From: Acridotheres tristis
Taxonomy: Eukaryota > Chordata > Aves > Passeriformes > Sturnidae
Length of the DNA stretch: 64,000 nucleotides
Reading direction: 5' to 3'
Assembly (NCBI GenBank): GCA_037013685.1
Contig: CM072888.1
Coordinates: 1,655,034-1,719,033, forward strand
The position numbers were made by a program, and so were the translations under genes. Position 1 is the stretch's first letter, and every line of letters starts with the position of its first letter. The notes under the pieces are model-generated. The model made no database searches, was not told the DNA's origin, and saw only the letters and a list, made by a program, of their open reading frames with translations. Shown one piece after another: positions 32,561 through 47,500 of the stretch.

Positions 32561-35500
32561 GCCTTCGTGCTCTAAGGTTGTTCTCAGCCTGTCCTTTGGA
32601 TGGAGGTTGTTGGTTTCCAAAGTGGCGCTCTCCCCAAATCCTGCTCCCGCCGCGGTTCCCGTTTGGCACATTCATTTCATTATTAACAGCACTTAAACCC
32701 AGCCGTGTGTGTGCGAGCTGAGGAGCTGCTAGGTGTGGATTTGGGGTATTAACTCTCTCACAGACTTCACTGCTGCCAAAAAGAAAAGCTCTCGATCCAG
32801 AAAACTACACTACCAACAACCTGCATCCAAGATGTCCCCCACTAAAATAAGCACAGCGATAATAAGCCTGGGGCTTTCATCTTTGTGTGCTGCAGTATGT
32901 GAGAGCCGTAATTTGCACGATGCTTTTCAGGTGTGCTTTGCAACAGGTGTCGATCGCACCTGGGACTTGGAGTTGCATGGAAAATCAGGGCAGTGTTGCG
33001 CAGCAACCTTAATTAGTGTGTGTTTAGTGTTTGCGGCTCGCTCATAATTGGGCACGAAAGTAAAATTTGTTGTAACTACGGATTTTCCAAATCCTGCGAA
33101 GTTGGGTTATATCTAAGTATCCCTTGGTAGCTTTACCTTTGAGATATGTCTTTGCCCTCCTTGGGGAAGAAGGGTCACACTTTGTGGGTTTTTGCTTTTT
33201 AGTCCTACATGGTCCCTATTCCCTGCTCTGGCCCCAAAGGGGATGTGCACAGGGTATTTTAAGGAACTATAGCTGTCTGTGAGCTAAAAAGAAAAGGCAG
33301 CCAGCCCTGGAGGGTAAAACAGATGGGTTGTGCTGGTTCTTAGTAACTGATACTAAGTTTTGGGATTTTTTTTTCCACCCCCCTCCCATGCTTTCCAACA
33401 ATGTGTGACCCTGTGTTTTGCACTGAATTTTGAGGTGCAGCTGGATGATGAACCTTGAAATTATATTCTCTTGCCAAAAGAGCAGCTATTTGCTGAATTT
33501 GAGAGAAGCGTGATGGGGCTCCTGTGGCTCATCTTGGCAAGGGAAAATAATTCCCGATGGTTCCTCCACGGGCTCTCGCAGCTGAGCTGAAGACGAGCTC
33601 AAAGGAGGAGCTTTTGGTTCTGAGCAATGTAGCTCTCAGGTTTTCTGTACAGATTTGTCTAATCTGCATTTCTCGGGAAACTCTGCTCTTGGACAAGGAA
33701 ATTCTGACTTTTCCCGGGTCGTCCCTCGAGGCACCTCTTTGCTTTTCATCTTGGAGTTCCTTGGGTTGTTGTTGCTTGCACATTCTCCTCACGCTTTTGG
33801 GAGACAGATAATGTGTAGTTATTCAAGAACAACCATTTCCCGGGAAATCGATGGAAGAGCTGTCATTCAGCTTATTCGTGGTTTTACTGCCTAACCTTTT
33901 ATTTGATGACTGGGGTAGAATATGGGCAGTGTGCTTGGACGTGTCACTGCCTCTGTCCCTGGCTTGGAGCAGCTTTCTCTCAGTGCCACTGGGGAGGGCC
34001 AGGAAGGCTGAAACAGGAGGAGCCCTGTGAGCCTGTCCTGTTGTCCATGCAGGAGTGGTTTAGGAGTGGCAATTCACACTGGCTCCTCTCACTGTTATTT
34101 TGGCAGGTCTTCCCTTTTGTCTCTGCCTTGTTGGTGCCTCTTTTGAGCCCGAGGTCCTCTCCCTTATCCAGAGGTTGCCCAGCTGCTCCAAAACTACATT
34201 TTTTGTGGCTGCCCAGTGCTGCTGGTGTTGTGACAGAGCAGGTTCACTGGAGGATGTGCTGCTGCTGTTACTTGTTTCTAACCTGGTTTATTTTTGCTTT
34301 GGTCCCTCAGGTGCCTGTGTCTACCACGGCTTCTCCTTTGAGGTAGGTGAGCTTGAACATGGTGTGCTGGGCAAGGGTTTGAGATGAAGCTGTTGGACTT
34401 GACTCCAGTCCCTGCTTTTTGTCACCCCTGTGACTGGGGTGCAGGTCCCGGGTCTGTCAGCTTCCAGTCTGCTGGAAAACACACACCTCTCTCCTTGGAG
34501 AGCCTGGGAATTCTCCCCGGGCCTTTGGACCCAGCCAGTCTAAGTGGGTGACAAGAGGCCAGGGCTTTCCAGAGTGTTGGAAACCGCAGATGTGCAGTCG
34601 CAGGCAGGAGGGAGGTGGTGCCTTGTGAAACACCGGTGCAGTGCCAGGGTACGATCTGTGTTTGTTTGCCTGATTAATGAGCTGTTAATGACAACAGCTT
34701 AACACTTTTCCCCTCAGCCGATCACGGTGAGGCTGGTGTACTCGGACTCATCCTTACAAACCCAACCCTGGTGTCTCTAGGAATGTAATCCACGAGTGAC
34801 TTGGTACAAGGATCACAGCTTTTAAGAATTGATGAACGGTCTTTTGCTGGCTAACACTTGTCTGCCTTGCTCTGGTACTCCGGGCTAAAAGGAGGTGGCT
34901 GAGCTCCTTTGTGTCTCTGGAGAATGCTTCTGGACCTGCTTCCATTCCCACAGCAGGCTGGCTTGGGGATTTGTTAGCCAAGGAGGGGAGGCAGCAGCTG
35001 GGGGGGGTTTTGTTTCTCCTGGAGCAGAACTGGATGTGTGCTCTGTGACACAGGGCCACTGTGGAAACAGCTGGTGGCAGGTGGCTCCTCTGGCCTTCCA
35101 AGGTGGATTCAAGGTCCAGGAAGTTTCCCTGCTCCAAGAAGGAAAGTTTGATCAACTGAGGGAAATTGCTGGAGGGGACTGGTTTTGGTGGGTGGCTTGG
35201 GGGGGAATTAAGGTAGATTAAATGTGTTTGCTCCTCTTAATGATGTGCTGTGGAGGGTCTTGACAGCCCCCAAAAGAAACCTGTGGGAACTTTTTGTTGT
35301 GTGTAAAGGATGCTTGGAAGGACTGTTTCCTTTCAGTGTCTCCAGTCAGGGTTTTTCTCCATGTTTGGAGTAGAGGAGGCCAGGATTAGAGGGAGGGAGC
35401 ACCATGAGGAGAAGCTGAGAGAACGGGAATTGTCCAGCCTGGAGAGGAGAAGCCTTGGGGTGACCTAGGTGTGGCCTTCCAGTGCCTGAAGGGAACATAA

Positions 35501-38500
35501 AATAAAAGATGGAGAGAGATTGTTTCAAAGGGATGGAGTGACAGGACAAGGGGGAATGGATTCAAGCCAACAGTGAGGTAGGTTTAGATTGGATAGTGGA
35601 AGGAAATTGTTCCCTGTGAGGGTCCTGAGGCCCTGGCATAAGCTGCCCAGAGAAGCTGTCACTGCCTCTGGATCCTTGGAAATGTCCAGGACCAGGCTGG
35701 GCAGGGCTTGGATCAGTCAGGGATAGGGGGAGCACCTCTCTGAGTGTCATTGCCAACTGTGTGCAGGTCTTGGTGTTCCTCCCTCTGGCTTCTCCTGGCG
35801 GGGAATTTTCAGCTCCACACAACCACACAGCTTCTCCCTTCACTTAGAGCAAAATCCACTTCGTTCTTTCGTAGCTGTAGGGCATGAGGAGCACCCTGAT
35901 GTCACTCTGAAAGTCAGGGAGTGTGGGAGGTGCTGAGCAAATCCACACTGGGTGTTTGTGCCAGCTGGCTCCTGCCAAGGGGAGGGGAAAAGGGGAGGGC
36001 AGGGACAGGGCTGTGCCTTCAGGTGCTTTGAATGCTGAGTGTGACTTGAAAAAATGATTTTGTGTCTGGTAGGGGCTGCAGCATGGAAGGACAAGTCCAG
36101 CTGGGAAACGTCCAGCACGTTTTCCTTTTGTCCTCTTTAAAACACAAATGTTGTCTGTGGCACCTGAGGATGGATGTCTGGGCTGGCAGGTTCTTTTGGA
36201 AGTTTCCTGAGGAAATTCCTAGGGTGCTTTGTTTTAACCCCATAAAGCACTAAAAAAGCATTTTTGGGAAAGAAAATGTTTTTAATCTTTGGGTGGAAAG
36301 TTGTGGACAGAATAAAAAAAAAGCCCTAGCTTAATTCACAGTAAATGGTAGTGGACTTGTGCTTCTCCAAAAATTTTGCTTCCCTGTTTGCTTTTGAAAC
36401 ATCTGTTTGTATTTTGTTGTCAGAAGTTTAAAGAAATCCTGATTTTTATGCTTGTAAAATCAGATTTCTGTTTCCATCAGTGATTTGTGCTGGACAGAAA
36501 TGAGAGTGGGAAGGTAATAAAAAATGCTGAGATTTTTTTCCCCCCAAATTTTAAATCTCCTATTCCAAATAGCTTCTACTCTGAATAAATTCAGTGACTT
36601 TTAAAATAAATGTTAGCAAGTGCAGAGCACTTCTGGTTGGGGAATATGTCAAATTAGCAGTGGAAAATGAGCTTCATTTTGATTTCATTAGAAAGATAAG
36701 AAGTTACTACTGAAAAATGAGATCAGAATGAATATTTGAGTTGAAAGGTTTGCTTGCTAACTCTTACAACAGTCGAGATCCTTTTGTTTTTAAATAATGT
36801 GATTTAAATGCCACTGCTTAGTCTGGGGCTACATCCTATGGATGAACATGAATGTTTTGCAGTTAAAATTTATTAATTCAGCAATGCCTCTCGTGGAGCA
36901 AATCTCATCTGATTGTGGGTTTCAGAAAGCTGGGATCAACTGAGGATGAAAAATAAAAGTGATTTTTGAATCAAGCTTGTGCTGCATGTGTGTCCCTTCT
37001 TTGTTTTCCTTGAAAACAGCAGTGACATACAGAGGGATGGGGATCTTTATTTCATAGTATCAGGGAAAAGAACTTTAGATGTAAGATTTTTCTCCTGAGG
37101 ATGCAGTGAATTCCTGTCCCTTCATCAGCAAATGAAGGGGACAGAGGCACACATTTTAATACAAAATAATTTATATTTTTTATTTTAGTGCTTCAAAATG
37201 TCCCCTTCTTGTCCAAGCAAACGAGCCCTGATGCAGAAGCAGCATCTCTGCATTGCCCCTGAGCCTGGAGCTGAGCAGGGGTTTTAGATCCAGGGTCTGG
37301 GAGCAGCAGGGCCCACTCCTGGATCTCCACATCCCTTTCCATGGTGTCTGAGCAGGGATGAGGCACTTGGCTGCACCAAGCCCATGTCTGTGCTTACCCT
37401 GAGGTGATTTATCTCCCCAGCTATTTCACAGCAGGCTGCAAATATGGGATTGATCATCACCTTCCCTCCTCTCCGACCCTTGGGTGTGCCTGTGTTTGTT
37501 CACAGCACACTCCGGGCTCAGAGCTTCTTCTTTTTCCTCCTTTTTTCCTCTTTGGGTCTCATATTCCAGCAGTGGAGTTGAGTTGTCCATGCACATTTAA
37601 GAGCAGCCCTTGGCCCCGTGCTGGAATCTGTGGGGTGCCCTTCCCAAAGAGCCAGGTACATGCAGGGTTTTTTGGCAAGAAGGGATTTTAAAACAGCTCC
37701 TCTTTGCTTTGGATAGGAGAAATGCATAAACTACAAGAGAATTGTGGGAGTTGTGGAGCTTTTGAGCTCCAGTCTGAGACTGTGGGCTGTCCATGAGGAT
37801 TTCTCCTTGGAGCTGTGAGTGTCTGTTGTTCTCCATCCTGCCGGTGAAACGCTCCTGCCTTAATCCTCAGCGTGTTGTGGGAGGTCATCTGGCACCAGCT
37901 TTGTTTGGAGATCAGGGTCTTTACCAGAGCTGCCCTGTTGCACATTTTCCATCCCAGTGAGTGTCCAGGGTGGGAGCTGCCTGCAGTAGATGATTAACAT
38001 TTAATGACACAGCTATAGGAGTGGTGTGCCACAGCCTTGGCACGAGATCCTGGCTTTCCCATGGATTCATTCACAGGGACAGGAATTGAACAATTATCCA
38101 GCCTTTAGAACTGTCCAAGTCTTTGTGCATTCCATCTTTCAGGATGCATTTGGAGAGCTCTGTTTAGGAATTCACACCTTTCAATTCATCATCGACTTTT
38201 TCTTTTTAAATCCCTACCATGCAAAATGTCTTTTTCCTTTGCTGGGTCTCTTCCTCATTCCTTCCCTCTCCTTGACCCTTTCAGAACCTTGGTCAGGATT
38301 CCCATTTGCATTTTCTCTTTAGAGGAGGGGTTGCAATGTGTAAGTAATTGGTCTGAGAAATTTTAGAACTTTGCTGTACCTTTTCAGCGATCTCCAAAGA
38401 GCTTAAGGATTTTGTGAGTTAACTGAGGAAAGTGGATCCCCAGTTTGCTGGCTAATTGAACATTTTCCCAGCCCAAGGTGTGTTGGAGACCTTGTTCTTT

Positions 38501-41500
38501 ACCCTCAAAACATCTGGGGTGAAGAAGTTAAAAGGAACTGAATGTCTTCTCAGGCTTTTGAAATAGATTATTGGTGTTTTATCCTTAGGCAAAATTGGAC
38601 TGCTGTGTCTGGACAGTGGTCCCATGTGGAAATGCTCATCTCTAGGCTTTCACTGTATTCCTTTTTTTCCCTTCTTTTTTTCCTTCCTCGAATAATCCTC
38701 ATCAAAAATGCCATTATAGTTAAATTAGTTTGTTCAGCATTGTCCAGGATCAGTCATTCCCTGTGCCTTTTCAGCAAACAGAGCTCTCCAGCTGTTACTA
38801 TTTTAACCACTGATTCACCCCAGATACTCCTTGGCTCTTCCAGGAAGGCAAAAACTCCCAAATCTGAAACTCTACCCATGGGTTTTGTGTCACCCCTCGG
38901 CTCTGCCAGCCTGGGGAGGGCACTCAGGAACCCTGTGGTGCTCTGAAGTTGTGATGCCAATATTTCTGCCATGCATATGAAACAGCTTCCAGGGCCAATG
39001 CAGGTTACAGGCTTCCCTGGGAAGACTGCTGTCATTCTGCTTCATTGCTGAGCTGTGGATTAAGGAGAGCCATTAGGATAAAATACTCGGGTTTGTAATC
39101 ATTGTATCTGCTCCAGAATCATTGTGTAATGAATCCTCTCACTAACCCTGGGAGCTCAGCATCCAAAGCATCTCTGTATTACCAGCTGAAGGAGAGTCCC
39201 AGGCTCTGTGTTTCTGAGGATCAGCCAGGGGGAAAAAAATCCTCTCCCTCCTCCCTCAAATGATAAATCCTGAACATGACTTCTTCCCAGATTAATTTCA
39301 ATAATTTTCAGCCATATGTTTCATTACTCCAAAAAAAATTAGTTTCCTAACTGCTTTGCGTTTTTTTAATGGAGATCAAAATGAAATGTCTTGCAGGCTG
39401 AAAACTGGGAAATTTTAGTTTAATTGTATTAAATTTTTGAGGATATCAACAGGAGCTGAAAGTTGGGGTCTTGCAGCAGGATGGCAAAGGTGAGAAACTT
39501 GAACCCTTGGGTTATCAAAGCAGAGCTCTTGTTTGTAACAGAATGGCTCCTTGAAAATCGGAACCTTTTCCTTTGCTGGGAATTCACCTGTTGTCCTGGA
39601 TAGATTTGGTCATGGCCATGTGGGATAAATTCCTTTTGGCTGCTTAGCCAGCTCCAGACTGATGTGCCATACACGAGGTGTTGTGGTTCCTGGCTGTTCC
39701 TGTTTGCAGAGGAAACACAGGGCTGGTTGTTTAATTATGAAAAACATCTGCTGATGGAGACACAGTTGTCATTACTGACATGCCAAGAGCCACTTGTGAC
39801 TTAGTGGATGCAGTAAATCCTTTTATGCAACGAGCCTGGAAAAGTGGTTTCAGGGGAAAACATGAGCAAACTTGTTAGCAATTTCTCTCCCACATTTTTT
39901 TGCAGTTTTATAGATTCTTCTATATATGTAAAAAGCCTGATTTTTCTTGAGTGCCTAAGGAATTCTCAGTACTGCAGAGTAGAAGTAGCTTGCTATACTT
40001 TTATTCCAGTGGGTTAATTTTTTTGTTGTTATTTTTAAAATCAGAATTCTACAAGTGTTCCATTTTGAAAACCTGGGTTTGGTTTTAAATTGGAGGCACT
40101 TAAGAATTGCTTCTACTCCTTTCTGCCTCAATTTCTCAGTGAAACTATGAAACCATTGTGGTTATGGGAAGGGAACCCTAAAAGTGCCTCAATCTGCTGC
40201 TAAATTGACATCTTCCAAACCAGAAATGAATGATGTGCTTCTTTTGAATGACATAAAGAGTAATTCTTAGGCCTCTTTTCTATGTTTTATTTAAAACAAA
40301 AATTCCCACAATGAAACAATGAGCTTAATGAAAACCTGTTTGAATTTTAATGAAATCCTTAGGACAAAGCCAAGTCGAATATGTTACTTCCAAAGACATT
40401 GGGAGACTTCAAATTAGATAAAATGGAACCAATTGAGATACAGTCAATTAAAAAATGAGGAGAATTTGTCCTAGAATTTAGGCTTTACCTAAGAGCAGTG
40501 CATCCCACAACTCCAGAAGTCTGCCCATGACTGCAGGGCAGTGTTTTGCAGTTTGATTTTTTCCCCCCATGTTGTCATTTGACTTCCTAAGAGGTTTGAG
40601 GATGCTTGAGTGCAGTCCTGTGAACGTGGTGTGTGATTAACAGGTGTGTGTGATGACACAGGATAGCTGAGACACTTCAGCATGGTCAAATAAAATGGAT
40701 TTTAAGGTCATTTCCCACTCTAATGTTGGGGGTTCCTTTCCTGTCTGGTCCCTTTTAATACTTTGATTCTTCTGAGCAGACTTAATCAATTTAACACTGG
40801 TCCTGCTGTTTCTTTTGGGAGATGATGTGGCTTTAAGCACCCTGTACATCCTGCTGTGCACCACAGAGTTTCTCTACTCACAGGATCCTTTCTGAAGGAT
40901 TTGCTGGCTTCAGAAGAGTGGTAAGGCTTCACTCTTTGGAGAGGAGTGTGCTGGAGTTCCCACAGATCCTTCCTTCTCCTCTGACCTCATTTGTGGGGGA
41001 AGATCTAAGCTCCCAAGATGTAAGACTGTCACTTCTCCTTCTTGCTTCGGGCAGAGAAATATCTGTGAGATCAGAGGCAAGCCTCTTGAAATCCCTAGGA
41101 AAATGCATCATCCATGATATTTGCAGCTTAGGAGGGAGCTGTGCACTTGAGTTGCTTTTGCTGCTGTGATCAGCATCCTGTGTTGTCCAGTTTGCCCCTT
41201 GGATGGAATTTGTGCCTGGTCAGGACTGGCTGAGGGTACCTGGTGTGACATGAAGCCCTCTCATTGCCAGTTTTTGAATTGTTGTGGTGATGCTGATTTT
41301 CCTTCGTTAAAATAGGAAGTATTAGTATCAGAAATAAACTGGGAATGATGCTCTGAGTAAAATATTTTTGCTGGGCTCTCACTGGTTATCAGCAAGGTAT
41401 CAGCAAGCAGTGCTTGATGCTTTTGAGCCTGTGACTTTGTGAAGAAATGCAGGATTGAAATGTAGCACAGGGAACCAGCAGTTTGTTCATATGTGATCGT

Positions 41501-44500
41501 TTCCCTCCTTTTAGTGTAGCATGGGAACAGGCATTTGGTTCTGCAAGTACCTGATCTCATCTTCAAGGTCAAATCTTTTCCTCTGCATCCTGTTTTTACA
41601 GATGCCTTCATCAGCCTCTCCAAATAGCTGCTAAATCCACATGTTCACACTGAGCAGATGATAATTCCTCATCTAGCAGCCTAAGTAACCTCCTTGTTTA
41701 AAATCAGCTGTAGTGCAATGTAAAAGGTGCTGTGAGGTCTCTATACTTAATATTTTTGGAGTATTCTGTATGGTGCCAGAGTGTTTCTAACCTTACTGAA
41801 GTCATTTCATGCTTCTGCAATTCATTGGGTTTTTGGTGTATTTATAGATGCTGTTTTATCAAGCACTGCAGTAGGAATGATGAGAGCATCTGGTTAAATC
41901 CATCACATCTTGTGCAACCACGTCTGAAAAAAATAACCTTGGTAATTGAGCCTTTCCCCCTTTAGATGGTTCCACTAATATTTTACAGGCTTTAGATATT
42001 TAATATCATTGGGGTGTCAGTGCTGTGCTTTTCTCTGGTGGAAACCACTGAACCAGCAGAGCCTTTTTCACCCAGACCCTTGGCTGTGATGATGTGGAAG
42101 CAGCAAAGCTGTGATTTGTTGGGATTCTTATTGGGAAAGCTCCCAGAGCTGGTGTTGACAGCAGCATCTGTGTGGAGTGACAGAGCAGGGTTGTGTGAGG
42201 AGCGTTGGGCAGGCCAGAAAAATGAGAAATATCCTCCTGTGCTGGCAGGGAGAGCTGTTCCTGTGCTTCATCTTTCAGTGTCTGGCAAGTGGTGCTGGAG
42301 TGATTTAGGTGGAGTTTGCAGCCTTGCACAGAAACTGCAGGTGAGGTTATGGAAACACCATGAGCACGTTTCTATTTGGGGAGCCCACATTGCTGCACTC
42401 CTGAGTGCTGGGGCTGCTTTGATGTTGGTGGGGCTGGGCATTTTCCCAGCTGAGCACTTGACCCTGGTGCTGGCAGTCAGCTTGCAGCCACCGAGCTCAT
42501 TCCATGGAGCAGGGCTGCAGCCTTGCCAGTTGGTGTTTTCCAGAGACAGCATGGATTTGCCTTCTCACTTCCCTTGCAAGGGATTTGCAGCCAGCTCAGC
42601 TGCTGCCCTGCCTCTTTTTCCTTTTTCTTCTCTTGGCCCTCCTCGTGAAGTTTTGGCTCTTGTGAGCCAAGCTCCCACGTTCACACACAAAGGAATGACT
42701 TGGCATTGGATGTGGAAGTTCAGAGAGGAAGCTGGCTTTGGGGAATGTGTTCAAGGTAGGAGGGAGATTCCCTTTACTTGGCTGCCTTTAGACACCCTAA
42801 TGCAGTTGCCTGTGTGATTGTTGTGCTCATGAACCACTTCTGTGAGGGGCAGCACCCTCTGGCATCCAGAGGCTGCAGTCCAGGCTGGAATACCCAAGGT
42901 GTTGGGAGGTTGGCAAGGTCTTTCCTTGACCTGTTCTGATGTCCTGGATGTGGCTACAGTCCAAGTCCTGGTGACGTTCTCCTGACTGAATTGGACAGGG
43001 AGGGCTGTGTTTTGTGCTCTGTGCGTGTTCCTGCAGTAGTTTCAGCGGGGTTACTCTTGCTCCAATCCAACAGGATTATCCAACAGGATTATCTTTGCCT
43101 TCCCAGGCACTTGGAGTGTTGGAAAATCCAGCCGTGTTTTGCCTCTGGCTTCCCTGGGAGCAGCTCCCGGCTGTGCTTTGTGTTCGTGTCTCTGTTTCCT
43201 GGCGTGGCAGCTGCTGGGACTGCTGAGAAGTCAAATGAGGTCCTTGTCTGGGGTTTATTTTTCTCTCTGCACGGTCACTTTGGTCGCTGGGAAGGTGATG
43301 ATCCCTGTGTGTCTGAAGGAGCTGGAAAATGGTATTTTAGGAATCCAAACAAAACTGCATTTCTCTTTTGCCTCCCCTCATTTCCCCCTTCTCCTAATCA
43401 CCGTTTTACAGAGACTTCCAGAGGATTTGCTGATGAGCTTTTGGCCTCCTTGTGTTCCAAAGAGCAATTTATTGACCGTGTTGTCCATATGGGCACCTCA
43501 AAATGAGAGCAGTGCAGTGGGACTGCTGTGCAGGAATCTTTTGGTATCCTTTATACAGAGAGTAAATTTTAAATTTTAGCAGTGGCAAGGGTTTTTTCTA
43601 GAGGGAAGTTCCTTCTCCTAGTGTTTTCCCTGGCATTCTAATGTGAGCATGGATGAATAAATAAAAGTTCCTGCAGGCATCTCATTTTTTTCTTTTTTTG
43701 CATTGTACTTTTAAATAGCTGTGCTTACAGGAGCCTGTTTTCAATTTCATCCGATTTTTTACAGCCCTAGGGGAAGAAAAAGCCTTTGCTGTGGACTTGA
43801 CACGCTCAGGGCAGGCCAGAGTTTAAGTCCTGTAGGAGAACAGCAAGGGGCACCCACCCTGACCCTTTGAAATGTTCAAAGCAGGTCTGCACGTCCTGTA
43901 TCCTGTCTTTGGGCAAGGTGTCTGTACCCTTTAAAAAAACCCCAAACTTGGGAGCTGAATTAAACAGTGGTTGATTGTATTTCTGTGCCCTCGGGTTTGC
44001 TGCAGGTTTGTTGTTTGCCAAGTGTTTTGCTGTTTATTTTGTGCACACCAAATCTGAAGAGTGGCTGTTAGTAAATGCAGGATTTGGGGTAGTTCCTTGG
44101 AATAGCATTGAAAAAAAAAAAGAAACCTACAGAAAAGTCCTGCAGAATGTATCAAACAGAAGTGGCTGTGCATCAAGGGGTTTGTTTGTTCTCAAAATAA
44201 GTTTTTTGAAAAGTTTCTGACTCAGTCTTTAGGCCAGCTCTGATAAACCTGTCACCGTTGCTGGGGTTGTAGATGAAGGTATTTGGGAGAGAAAAAGCCC
44301 CTCGTGGTGTGTCTTGGATCTGTACCCAGCTCAGTTTCCTCAGAGCAGGACAAGTCCCAGCCCCAAGGAGAGGAAATCTCATTTATCTAAGTGAACCCTC
44401 TGTGGAGATGTTCAAAAGCTCAGGGCTTGCTCCTCGTTGTCTCTCTCCACCAGATTTGTGCACAAAACAAACACCAAGCTGGATTTGCTTTGGAAAGCAG

Positions 44501-47500
44501 TGATTTATGGTGTGGAGTCGCTAAACATGTTTGCACATGAGTCCTTTGGGCATGCATAGCAGCTTAGCTTGGGAACCTACCACAAAAGCATTCATTCCTT
44601 CTTATCTTGCCCCAGAGGCCAGGGCTAGTGGTGTTTTTGTTCCCAAAGAACTGGCTGCAGGCAGAGATGAGTTAGAGGGAGGTCTTCAGGCCTGCCTGGA
44701 GGGGGATAAAAAAGAGGTACACTTGAGTATTATTTACAAAAAAACCCCACATTGTGATATAGGACATCTGAACACAGGATACAAACATCCTGGCTTGTAC
44801 TGGCCAGCAGGACCAGGGCAGTGACTGTCCCTGTGTGCACCCTGGGGACAATTTTGGGCTCCTTGCTCCAGGAAAGGCACAGAGGGGCTGGAAGATGTGC
44901 AGGGAAGGGAATGGATCTGGAGCACAGGTCTGGTGAGGAGCAGCTGGGGGGGCTCAGCCTGGAAAAAAGGAGGCTCAGAGGGGACCTTAGTGGTCCCTAC
45001 AAGGCCCTGCCAGGAGGTCAGAGGGACGTGGGGATCAGTCCCTTCTCTGAGGCAACAAGTGTAAATGACCTCAAGTTGTACCAGGGGATTTTTACATTGG
45101 ATTTTAGGGGAAATTTCTTCAGTGAAGCAGTGGGCAGTCATGGAAACAGGCTGCCCAGTGCAGTGGTGGAGTCCCCATCCTGGAGAGGTTTAAAAGCCAC
45201 GTGGATGTGGCACCTGAGGACGTGGGTTAGTGGTGGCCTTGGCAATGCTGGGTTGATGGTTGGACTCGATGATCTTGAAGGGCTTTTCCACCCTGAAGGA
45301 TTCCATGGTTCTGTAATCCTTTAAGACCTTTGGGAGGCTCCTGATGTGTTACCACTCGAGTGTTAAGGTGTGACAAAATTCCTCTGTGAGCATCAGGGGC
45401 TTGCAGTTCAGGAGGAGCAGAGTTACATTAGCTGGGTATTAGGCATTGCTGCCACATCTGGAGGAACATTAATCTGATTTTTCACTGTTCATTTGTGCTG
45501 AGGTATGGGGGGCATGCACAAGGATGGAGGAGATCCTGAAGAGAGTCATGATTCCTCATTACAAAGGACTCTGCATCAGTTCTCCGAGGGAAAGTTAAGG
45601 GGTAATTTGTAGAATGCTACAGAGGGAACAGGAATTATTATAAATAAACCTCTGCTACCCATAAGAAAATGGAGTAGCCAGAAAATGAAAGCTAGATAAA
45701 TTCATTTTAGGAACTAGGTAGACTTTTACTGTGAAGATTGGAAATCATTGGAACAGTTTCCTGAGGTGTGCTATGAATTACTCTGTATCACTAGAAATCT
45801 TTAAATCATAGTTGGCTTTTTTTTTCTCCCCGAAAGTTACACTTTCCTTAAATTGCAGCTTTTGGACCAGAGTCAAGAAATTCATTTATTCAGCTGAGTC
45901 AGCCAGCACAGGCTCCCTTGCATTACAAAGCAGGCTGGCTCCGTTTCGGGGTGGAATCTGTGCAAGGTTGGTGGCACAGGGACAGCGTCGTGGGGAAGGT
46001 GGAGTGTTCACCTCCCCTGCCTTGTCATGTGCCACCAAAGGGGGAGGCTGAGGGAATTTTGTCTTGCTCCACTGATATACTCACTGTGTGTGAGGGGAAG
46101 GTGAATCCTGGGACAGGAGTGGGCTTGAAGGTTTTATCCATAACTGCCTGCTGCTTTATTCCTTGCTCTGGGAAAAGGGAAAGGAAGGAGGAAAAGGAGC
46201 CCTTGCCACCTGCTGGTAACATCCAGCTGATTTACACCCTCTCCCCCTGGGTCTTGTTCTCCACTGGCTGGGGTGAGTGGCCAAATGAATGCTGAGGAGT
46301 TATGATGGCATAAAAGTGATGGGAGACTGGAATTATGGAGGTCATAAGCTTGTTCCACATTAGAAAGCCAGCTTGCAGGAACAAGCTGTGCAGTGTCCTG
46401 GCTCCTGGGAGGATTAATTACAGATGGTGGCTGTGGCAGCTAAATCGAGTACTTCTGATGTTGTGTAAACTTCATTAAACAAATGCTGTAGCAGGGCTGT
46501 AATCTATGAGAAATGGGATAGGATGGCGAGGGTAGAAAAGGAAAAATAGTCTGCAGGAAGTTTAAAAAAAAGAATCCGAAGCAATTTCTTCCACCTCTTG
46601 TGCTTTAATGGTAGAATTTTAAACCACAAGCTTTAAAACATTATTTGGTAAAGCCTCTGTAGCTTGAATTAACAACAATTTTCTGCTAATGCCTTGCTGA
46701 ATTCCTCTTAGTCAGCAAATCCTGGTTTATCTGATATGCTCAATCCTTCCTGATATTCTGCCACCACGTGCATTTGGCCATTTCTTTTTTTACACGTGGA
46801 AATGGCAGAGGAAGAAGCACAGACAGGCAGCCTGATGGTGGCCACTGTGGTTAAATGAGTGATGGGGTGCAATAGGAGCACTCAGTTCCAACTTGGGCTG
46901 CAGGTTTGTGTTTTCATCTGAAAGCTGAGAGCTCCTGGGTGTTGATATAATATCCTAAGCAAGGTTATTTGATTTCAAGTCCAAGAAATGTGAGTTCACC
47001 CAGCTGTCACCCGTGAGGGTGTTGTTTCATTCTGTGCCCAGTGGCAAAGCACAAAGGGCTGCTCACATTTCCCCTGCCTCCCTCAGAGGAAATCGGGGGA
47101 AGGTGAATAAATCTGTGCTGGTTTAGGCAGTGACATGTGCCCAACATGCCATGAACGGCAGCTCCAGGGCTGGCAATCAGGCCATGAAGGAGGAATGCTC
47201 TGGGGGAGGGGTTCAGGACAGGGGCCACGGTGGGATTAATTCATCTGCAACTTGGAATTTCACCCTTAGCAACACTGCTCTTTATGTGCTGAGCAATTGA
47301 AAGGTCAGTTAAATCAACGGAGCTTTTCCAGACAGGGACGTTTAACTGAGGAGGAAAAGCCAAGAGTCTACTTGAAAGCACTTTTGTTGGCCAGTGAAAA
47401 AGTTTTTGTGCTTGTTTAGTTCAGTTTGTTTGACTTTGGATAGTTGGGCTGTGTTAGACATTTGTCACTGCAGACACTCTGTGTCACCCTTTGCCTGGCT

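Noticed and set aside
31461..32675. 404-codon minus-strand open frame antisense to FRAS1 exon 1
   Set aside because: Low-complexity Pro/Ala/Arg composition inside a CpG island, with overlapping open frames on the other strand. No recognised domain.
42014..42817. 267-codon plus-strand open frame inside FRAS1 intron 2
   Set aside because: No similarity to a known family, no good splice or promoter context, and the composition matches the intron. Also no CR1 reverse-transcriptase motif.
43069..43096. Short duplicated CCAACAGGATTAT in FRAS1 intron 2
   Set aside because: A two-copy 13-bp duplication is a common replication slip and shows no further structure.
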